Shown here one piece after another: positions 8,010-15,400 of a DNA stretch of 64,000 nt. Positions within the stretch are counted from its first letter, which is position 1, and each line of letters begins with the position of its first letter. The notes below the pieces were generated by a model that ran no database searches, had not been told where the DNA came from, and saw nothing but the letters and a program-made list of their open reading frames with translations. Position numbers and translations under genes: made by a program. Source of the DNA: a virus; IMG/VR virus record IMGVR_UViG_3300029448_000018, positions 1 through 64,000 of that record; one strand, 5' to 3'.

Positions 8010-9311
8010 ATGTGGGGGAGTGCATTTGTCGGGGATGAGTATGATTTCCCCGTTTTAGGAAACGATGAGTTTTCTAATTTACTTGTTAAAAGTATATCAC
8101 AGCATCCACAATTTCAATATGATAATTTACCTATTGAACCAGTAAGTTCATCTTTAGTTGTTAAAGAGGAATTAAAATCATATTCATTTGCTAAGAATGG
8201 AGATGGTTGGCTCGAATCCACATGGGGGAAGAGTGCTGACCAAATCATACGTGAATGTCGTAAAGCCCGTAGAAATGATAAAACCAATAGAGACATGTAT
8301 GATTCTATGATTAAAGACGTTAGAACATTAAAGTCAATGGAAGTGGAAGCCACTATTACCAATTTGTCTTGGTCTGATGGTCTTTCTGATGTTATCAAAA
8401 ATATGGGTATAAACGATAAAGCGTTAAAATCACTACGAAAGTTTGGAGAATCACGTTCTGTTAGTTTACAAAAAGCCTGTCAATTATTTTTGAAAGCAAA
8501 TACTGTATTGAATATGCTCAATGAGAAAGTTGACTGGTCTGTTGATGACCAATTAGAATGGGTCAATGCAAATCAATTACAAAAAGACGCAAGAAAAATG
8601 TGGAGAAATGTATTGAAGCAAGCAGAAAAATTACCTGTTAATGATGTAAAGGCATTAGAATTTGCATCTGATGTATTGGAAAAGGAAGGTCCTTTACAAT
8701 CTCGTGAACTCGTAAGACGTGGACTCGGTACATTGGAAAAGAATATCACACCACAAAAAATGGCATCTTTACTCAAGACGTATGGCGAAGAGTTTGATAT
8801 TTACAAAGCCCCGTCGAGAGGGAATTACATTAAAATTGGTACGCATGGGTTAATTATCAAAGACATATGGGGGTACATGGCGGGTTCACTTGATTCGGAT
8901 GGAAGCATCTTTATTTCCCAACGTGGCGACCCTCGTGTAACCTTTGTTGCAAGTGGAAATATGGGTAAGCAGTTGTGTGAAGATTTACAAAAGGCTGTTG
9001 GCTGTGGTCGATTAGTTACTGACCAAACAGTAGCAAAGAATACACAAAAAACAATTCATCGGCTTATATTTGCATCAAAAGACGATATTCGCCATGTACT
9101 CAAACATTCTATGCCTCATATGCGTCTAAAAGACTTGCAAGCAAAGGCTATGCTTGCTTATGTAGATGAAAAAGATAAGATGAGAAAGACTGAATTATAT
9201 CAGTTAGTTACATTTAGTAATTGGAAAGACCATAAAAACAAAGCCGACTCTCTCTTGAACAAGTGGGGCGTTGATGCTGACACTATAGGCGCATTTGCGG
9301 AGGGATTGTAA
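8010..9311 (+). CDS. Unknown N-terminal domain fused to LAGLIDADG-like domain
   Basis: The start is the ATG at 8010, with ggagagg 5 nt upstream; an in-frame TTG at 7989 is less likely. About 433 residues. The first 200 are helical and unrecognised; about 215-270 look like a winged helix (GPLQSRELVRRGLGTL). The C-terminal 150 contain YMAGSLDSDGSIFI (8874-8915), which fits the LAGLIDADG motif with its catalytic Asp, then GCGRLV and MPHMRLKDLQAKAML, the usual second half of that fold. One motif is seen, so it would act as a dimer if it is a nuclease. It is not inside an intron or intein that I can see, and lies between packaging genes and the portal. It could be a domesticated homing endonuclease acting in DNA recognition. 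Confidence 0.65.
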   Translation: MWGSAFVGDEYDFPVLGNDEFSNLLVKSISQHPQFQYDNLPIEPVSSSLVVKEELKSYSFAKNGDGWLESTWGKSADQIIRECRKARRNDKTNRDMYDSMIKDVRTLKSMEVEATITNLSWSDGLSDVIKNMGINDKALKSLRKFGESRSVSLQKACQLFLKANTVLNMLNEKVDWSVDDQLEWVNANQLQKDARKMWRNVLKQAEKLPVNDVKALEFASDVLEKEGPLQSRELVRRGLGTLEKNITPQKMASLLKTYGEEFDIYKAPSRGNYIKIGTHGLIIKDIWGYMAGSLDSDGSIFISQRGDPRVTFVASGNMGKQLCEDLQKAVGCGRLVTDQTVAKNTQKTIHRLIFASKDDIRHVLKHSMPHMRLKDLQAKAMLAYVDEKDKMRKTELYQLVTFSNWKDHKNKADSLLNKWGVDADTIGAFAEGL

Positions 9312-9343
9312 TCGCAGAAGAAAATGGAAGAATATCACGATTT

Positions 9344-11098
9344 TTGTCGGCTTTAGGTCGGCCTTTCAAAAGAAAGGAAAGCCCAACTCCTACTATGCCA
9401 CTTTGGTCAAGTGGTATTCAAGAACCCGTAATGGCTCAAGGAATTACTATACCTGCTCTTTTTGCTGTAAGTAATGAATCGCTTATTCTTCGTACTGTAC
9501 TTTCTAAACTACGACAAGAAATGTTTCGTCGTGGTTTTTATTGGGAAAAGCAATTTACCAGAAAATGTACTCAATGTGATGAAGAATATCAAGAAGAAGT
9601 TGATACTTGTAAACTATGTGATGGTCAAACAAGAAAACCTGACCCTGATGAACTCACTTATCCAAAGTGGTTACTAAAACAAGAAAACAGCATGGAACAA
9701 TCATTCTTCCATCTTTTACATGAACTTGAAAGCGATTTAAATATTGTAGATGACGGGTTTCTTGTTTTAGTAAAAGAATATTTTATTGACCCTGAAACAA
9801 AAGAAGTTCAATTTTATCGTGTTAAAGAAATGATACGAGGCGACCCTATCTTTATGCGTATTGTTGCTGATAAGCGTGGTGTTCGTGGTGGGCGTTACAA
9901 AATTTGTTTAATTCATCGAGAAAATGTCAAAACACATTCTGAAAGCGATAAATGTGAAATTTGTGGAAGTGAAATGCAAGATGTTCATTATGTAAATATG
10001 GCTGGAAGTGGTAAGACACAATACTTTGTTGAAGGGGAAGTACTGCACATTTCAAAATATAATCCATCGAAATTGTATGGTCGTTCTCCAGTTAACACAA
10101 TGTGGAGACAGGCAATGACACTCACAGCAATGGATAACTACATCTATACTGCATATCAAAAGAGAAGAATACCAAAAGGTATTATTTCTGTTACAACAGA
10201 TAACTTAGAATCAATGAAGTCGTTCTGGAAGGCAACTGATGAAAAGATGGAACGTGACCCTCACTATATTCCTCGTGTTGGTATTGAATCTTCGAGTGGA
10301 AGAGGAGGGGTCAATTGGGTCAAATTTATGGACACACTTGAAGAAATGCAGTACATCGCTGTGCGTGATGAAATACGAAACCGCATCGCCGCTTTCTATG
10401 GTGTCTCCTCTATCTTCATGATTGATAATGGTAAATCAGGAGGTCTGAATAATGAAGGGCTACAGATTCTTGTTACTAATCGTGCTGTAGAATTTGGTCA
10501 AAAAGTATACACAGAAATTCTTTTCCCAAGACTACTAAAGCAAATGAATGTCAATGATTGGAAACTCACGCTTTATCCTAATGAAGAAGAGGATGAAATT
10601 ACTCGACTACGAAGAGATGAACAAGAACTCAACGTTGCACAAAGAATGGCGCAATTAGGATTTGTACCTGATTTGCTTGATGAGCCAGCAAATCGAGATA
10701 TTCGTTTCACATATTCTAAACCACCACCAGCACCAGCACCACCACCCGGTGGAGGACCACCCGGCGGTGGAGGTATGCCTCCTATGATGCCACCCGGTGG
10801 AATGCCACCCGGTGGAATGCCACCACAGATGATGGGAAGAGGCGGAATGCCAATGCCACCACAGATGGGTGGAGGAATGCCAGCATCAAGACAAGTTCCA
10901 CCCGGAATGGGAATGCCTATGCAACCCGGAAGTGAAGGAATGGGAATGAGAAATCGTGGTCCCGTAGCACCTCAAAGAAGAGGAACAATGGGAAGTGGTT
11001 CACCACTTTCAAGTGTTCAACAAAGAGGACCTGAACCAACTCCTATGCAAAACGTTTCTAATGCATTATTAGACGCTCGTAGACCAAGAGGCCGCTAA
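9344..11098 (+). CDS. Portal protein with zinc-ribbon insertion
   Basis: Ring at the capsid vertex through which DNA enters and leaves. The 584-residue protein has the portal core from about residue 235 (YGRSPVNTMWRQAM; MDNYIYTAYQKRRIPKGII; RNRIAAFYGVSSIFM; LNNEGLQILVTNRAVEFGQKV). Unusually, residues 74-99 carry two CxxC pairs and about 203-206 another CEIC, forming one or two zinc ribbons inserted in the N-terminal half. The C-terminal 120 residues are Pro/Gly/Met-rich low complexity. The TTG at 9344 has no Shine-Dalgarno; a strong one (ggaggg, 9299-9304) precedes an in-frame ATC at 9311, and the frame is open there, so the true start may be non-canonical. Confidence 0.9.
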   Translation: MSALGRPFKRKESPTPTMPLWSSGIQEPVMAQGITIPALFAVSNESLILRTVLSKLRQEMFRRGFYWEKQFTRKCTQCDEEYQEEVDTCKLCDGQTRKPDPDELTYPKWLLKQENSMEQSFFHLLHELESDLNIVDDGFLVLVKEYFIDPETKEVQFYRVKEMIRGDPIFMRIVADKRGVRGGRYKICLIHRENVKTHSESDKCEICGSEMQDVHYVNMAGSGKTQYFVEGEVLHISKYNPSKLYGRSPVNTMWRQAMTLTAMDNYIYTAYQKRRIPKGIISVTTDNLESMKSFWKATDEKMERDPHYIPRVGIESSSGRGGVNWVKFMDTLEEMQYIAVRDEIRNRIAAFYGVSSIFMIDNGKSGGLNNEGLQILVTNRAVEFGQKVYTEILFPRLLKQMNVNDWKLTLYPNEEEDEITRLRRDEQELNVAQRMAQLGFVPDLLDEPANRDIRFTYSKPPPAPAPPPGGGPPGGGGMPPMMPPGGMPPGGMPPQMMGRGGMPMPPQMGGGMPASRQVPPGMGMPMQPGSEGMGMRNRGPVAPQRRGTMGSGSPLSSVQQRGPEPTPMQNVSNALLDARRPRGR

Positions 11099-11101
11099 AA
11101 C

Positions 11102-11123
11102 TCTTTAAACAAGTAGTATATGA
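11102..11123 (+). promoter_or_regulatory. Possible TATA-like element before 11144
   Basis: TTTAAA (11104-11109) and gtatatg (11117-11123) lie 21-40 nt before the start of the gene at 11144, in one of the few non-coding gaps of the + operon. The match to an archaeal TATA box is weak. Confidence 0.2.
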
Positions 11124-11143
11124 CATAGACAAGAGGGATTCGT

Positions 11144-11497
11144 ATGGACCTACTAAAAATGCACCCAATGGCAAGAAAAATGGAACAAGCGCAAAAAGCA
11201 TTTGCAACTGCGTTAGAAGAAGGCGATGGTAATCTCGCCAAGCAACATTTAACAGAAGTACAGAAACTAAGCGATTTCCTTTTGGAAGATTTGCAATCGG
11301 AAATTTTCAAGGCTGAAAACCTTGCACGTACACCCGGTGCAAAAGACCTCTTTGTTGGTGGAGTAGCACCTTACACATTCCAAAAAGATGAAGGTCGAAC
11401 TGAATTGACAGGACATCGACTAAGCGGAACTGTATCGGCAGGAAAGCAACGTAAAGGATTTAATCCATCAAGAGGAACACTTGGTCGTAGGGTGTGA
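11144..11497 (+). CDS. Small helical head-region protein
   Basis: 117 residues after the longest gap in this part of the operon (45 nt). The N-terminal 65 residues are predicted to form a helical hairpin (MEQAQKAFATALEEGDGNLAKQHL; heptad-like Leu/Ala). The C-terminal 50 are Gly/Arg-rich. The Shine-Dalgarno is agaggga. No family recognised. Position between portal and protease suggests a head assembly factor. Confidence 0.7.
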   Translation: MDLLKMHPMARKMEQAQKAFATALEEGDGNLAKQHLTEVQKLSDFLLEDLQSEIFKAENLARTPGAKDLFVGGVAPYTFQKDEGRTELTGHRLSGTVSAGKQRKGFNPSRGTLGRRV

Positions 11498-11501
11498 TTC
11501 T

Positions 11502-11837
11502 TTGTCTGACGCAGGGCAACTCATGAATGTTCTCATCACAAAGATGGAGAACATGGATAATGACTTGTCTCTTCTAAAAGCAGAAAACGCAAGACTAAAG
11601 GCTACACTACAAAATCCAAAAAATCTTCTTCGTAAAATGGGTCTTGTATCTATTTCAACTCCATTAGCGGCAGATGTAATAACTGACCCGCTACGTGCAG
11701 ATATGGAAAATGATGCACTACTTATGAAGGGTGATATGTCATCTTCCATACCACAAACAAATGAAGAATTTCACAACATGTCATGGGAAGAAATACATGA
11801 CATGGCAAAAACCGCAAAAGATACGGAGATGAATTAA
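11502..11837 (+). CDS. Coiled-coil protein with scaffold-like C-terminal motif
   Basis: Start uncertain: TTG at 11502 is preferred because agggtg lies 8 nt upstream; ATG at 11523 is the alternative. About 111 residues. Residues about 8-45 form a heptad coiled coil (ITKMENMDNDLSLLKAENAR). The last 20 residues contain HNMSWEEIHDMA, which closely matches GNMTWDEVHNLA at the extreme C-terminus of the protease/scaffold protein at 18256. The shared tail suggests that both bind the same partner, plausibly the capsid protein. No named family. Confidence 0.65.
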   Translation: MSDAGQLMNVLITKMENMDNDLSLLKAENARLKATLQNPKNLLRKMGLVSISTPLAADVITDPLRADMENDALLMKGDMSSSIPQTNEEFHNMSWEEIHDMAKTAKDTEMN

Positions 11838-12277
11838 TGAAGCCAAGATTTGATGAAGCACCAGTTCTCGTGAAAGCGTTAGAATTAGAACGACGTTTAA
11901 ACGATTTAGCAATTCACAAAGCAAAATGTGATTGTCCCGAAGGAAAATGCGATTGTGAAGATTGTCCAAAGTGTGGTTCTAAGATGAACAAGATGGGTTG
12001 CATGAAGATGGGCTGTGGCGGAAAAATGGCAAAGGCTGAACCCGGTTTCAAGGCTGAAAAAATTTCAGACATTAATCCTCACATGGTAACAGAAACAGGT
12101 GGACAAACTCGTACAGCATACTACACCACTAATGGTAAAACCATTGAATCAGAAGATGCTAAGAAAAAGCCTAAGAAGAAAGACGCTACAAGTTTAGAAA
12201 CTTTAAGCAGTAAACTTAACCCTCATTCTGGAACTGGTGTAGAAAGAGAAGATACTGCGGGTGAAAAGGGACTGTGA
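11837..12277 (+). CDS. Cysteine-rich zinc-binding protein
   Basis: 146 residues starting directly on the previous stop (TAATG). Residues about 31-60 hold CDCPEGKCDCEDCPKCGSK and then GCMKMGC, ten cysteines in all, a likely double zinc site. The middle contains TAYYTTNGKTIESED, and the C-terminal part is lysine-rich then disordered. Function unknown; probably a small virion or assembly protein. Confidence 0.65.
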   Translation: MKPRFDEAPVLVKALELERRLNDLAIHKAKCDCPEGKCDCEDCPKCGSKMNKMGCMKMGCGGKMAKAEPGFKAEKISDINPHMVTETGGQTRTAYYTTNGKTIESEDAKKKPKKKDATSLETLSSKLNPHSGTGVEREDTAGEKGL

Positions 12278-12281
12278 TTCT

Positions 12282-12455
12282 ATGTCTAATGTGCGTGTAG
12301 TTAAAGCGAATGACCACGCATCATTGAGAGAGCATAGTGAACGTGTTGCACCTCTATTGTGTCGAACTTGTGGCGGTTCATCTGAATCAGGATGTAAACT
12401 CCCTATGGCGCAAGGAATGGATATACACGCCTGTCCTAAATTTACACCGCTATGA
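12282..12455 (+). CDS. Small zinc-knuckle protein, 57 aa
   Basis: I use the ATG at 12282 rather than an in-frame GTG at 12261 that would overlap the gene before. The product has CRTCGG, then C 11 residues after that pair, and a C-terminal HACPKF, a four-ligand zinc pattern. Its stop overlaps the next start as ATGA. No family recognised. Confidence 0.6.
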   Translation: MSNVRVVKANDHASLREHSERVAPLLCRTCGGSSESGCKLPMAQGMDIHACPKFTPL

Positions 12456-15400
12456 AAGGCGGTGTTAAAATGTCATATACTCAATTAGACCACGCTACAT
12501 ACGATTTGTTAAAATCGTTAGACGATGGTTTAGACCTTGAACGAAATGCGGCTGAATACATCATCGCATGGAACTCTATGGAAAAATCCCCCCGTGAACC
12601 CATTCTTGGTTCTCTTCTTGTATTAGCAGAAGATGTTATTGCGAAGAAAGAAAAAGAAGAATTGCCTGAATTTGAATATGACAAGGGCGACGATACTGGT
12701 GAAGGGCTTCTGCACAATATAGAAGATACTCAAGATGATTTAACAAATCACATATGGCTCGATGGGTTACAAGGCGGAAAGAATCTATCTGACCATTTTT
12801 CTACATGGCCTGTGTATCGACCCAATCCAGCAAATCACCCATATAGAGAACATCATTTTCCATTCCATCCAGCAAATCACCCTGCACTAAGACTTCATGC
12901 TACAACAGGAAAACCTCATTGGGTTGAAATGCTAAGAGCACACGTTTTTGGCGGATATATGGATGAAGAAGCAAAGATGGAAAAAGAATACATAAAGCAT
13001 CTTAAGGATAATAAACACCCTTTAGCGTTTGGATTTAAACCTCAAGGTTCAAAGTCAAAGAGTATGAATTTATTAGGCACTCCAGAAGTATTTGGTACGA
13101 TTGGTACACACCAGAAAGATTTCTACGAACGAGATTATCATAGATGGAAGAAATCAAATGAAGCATCTAACATAAAGGACAGTCTTGTAGAAGAAGGAAG
13201 AAGTTCGCAAGACATACAAAAAATACTTCGTGAGGCACATTTTGACCAAAAGGCAAATGAGTGGCTTACAGAAGATAGTGTTTTGGACGATGATTACAAT
13301 GTCCATCCAACACCGTTAGGTCATCATGGTTTTAAATTAGGTTTAGAATGGTTTTCACCAGAAGAAAGAACTGCCATACGACAACAGATAGATGAACACG
13401 GTTTAGACAATGTGAGCACTATTGAATTACCAAGTGGGCAAAAAATTCCTTCTTCTCGTTTTACATACAATGCTCTTATGCGTAAAACTCCTGAAATGAA
13501 TTGGGCTGTACGTAGTCCGAGAATGATGGGAAGAAATTCTCATCTTCGATTAGAAGATAACGATACTGATTACGAATTAGGTGAAGGTGGTCGATTCCTA
13601 CAAAGTGCGTTAGGAAATGCTGTACACTTACCATATGAAGGAAAAGAGGAGTCTATCGCTGATTTTATTTTGGAAGAAATAAACAATCTGTATGCAGATG
13701 ATATGAAAAATGCTGGTAAAGGGTATAAAAGAAAGTTGAAGTATTTACCAAGACTAAATTTACACAAAAACGATTCTCCAGAAGATTTGACTTGGGAAGG
13801 TCTAAAAGATGCTGAAAAAAGTCAATTTGGAAAACGAACTCAAAAAATAGACCATTCAAGAATACCAATTGAAGATATACTTTTCTTAGCAGGATTTGAC
13901 CCTAAAACAAGAGAACCTATTCAAAATCATGAATTACATGGGTCAATGGAAGGACCTATTGTTCCTTTAGAATGGATAGAAAATATGGAAAAACAGGCTT
14001 CGGGGCATATGAATTTACAACAACAAGAAAAAGATATTCGTAATCATTTATCATTCTTAAAAGCGGCACATGGTCCTCATCCATCGGAAGATAAACCCTC
14101 ATATTGGCGTACAAGTGAAGATGGGGATTATACCTACGGACCCGGAAACTTTTGGAATAAATTGTATCAGGGTACTGGTGGTGCAGGTATGTCTTTATCT
14201 ACATATAATGAAATTCTACATGCATTAACTGCTAACGAAGATGGTAATTCTTTACTTGGTGAAGTACATGAATCAGGTACTATGGGGGAAAAGAAAACGA
14301 TAGTACCTAATCAAAACAATTTATCACTTGCTGCACATTTTATGCCTGAACGTTCTCAAGAACATGGGCATTTTGATGCAAACACGAAAAAATATGTTCA
14401 CCATAATGCACCTAAACTTATTCAAAACATACTTTCACCTGTAAATGTTTCAAGACCAATACCAAGTGGAACATCACATAGTGGATTTAAAGAAGGGGCT
14501 ACGACTAAAAATAATTTTTCTGAACATAAATCATCTCTTTCACCACAGTATGAGTATATGATACGCCATATGACAGATAAAGAGAGACAAATATTTGGTT
14601 CACATCTAAAACCGTTTGACAATACATTAACAAGAAATCCGTTCTTACATCACGCTACTTATCGTGGTTATGTACCATACAGTAGTGATAAACAAATATA
14701 TGATAACGCCGCAGATACTCACAAAAGAATAATGAGATTTGGTTACCAAAACCATTTGAATACACCAAGTGAAAAGTCTGTTACATCGTTTAATGATTTA
14801 CTAAGAGGTGAAGGAGAGGTTAGCGGAGGAGAAACACCAGAAGATATGTTTTCTTTTTTGAATTGGGGAGTATCAAAACCTTCATACAATAAAGTAAAAG
14901 ATTATTTGAACACAAGTAAACGAGCATTTGGACTTCGTTTACTTACGAACATAACAAAGGTTATTGGTTCTCAAAAACCAAGAGACATTTTAGAATATTT
15001 ACAAGCAGAAGATTTTACAGATTTACGTGAAAAAATGGGCTTCGATGCTGTACATGATACAACTCCTATAGGAGATATTGTTGGAGGATTATTAGATGAT
15101 ATTCATCTTGATATTAAAGAACGACCTCAAACATACAAGCATAAAAAACCAACAATGGAAGATGCAGTTCGTACAGCAATAAGTTTTGGTGGTGCATTAC
15201 CTGCTATTGATAAAGAGCAAAAATTACAAGATGAATCTGATGATTTACTTCAACAACTTAATGAAGCAGACGAAATAGATAAACCGTTGATAAGAGAAAA
15301 ACTAACAGATGTAACTTCAAAACTTACTGCAATGCAACAAAAAGCAATAGAAGGCGTACAAGGAAAGGGAACGACTCATTGGAAAATAGATTCCAAGAGA

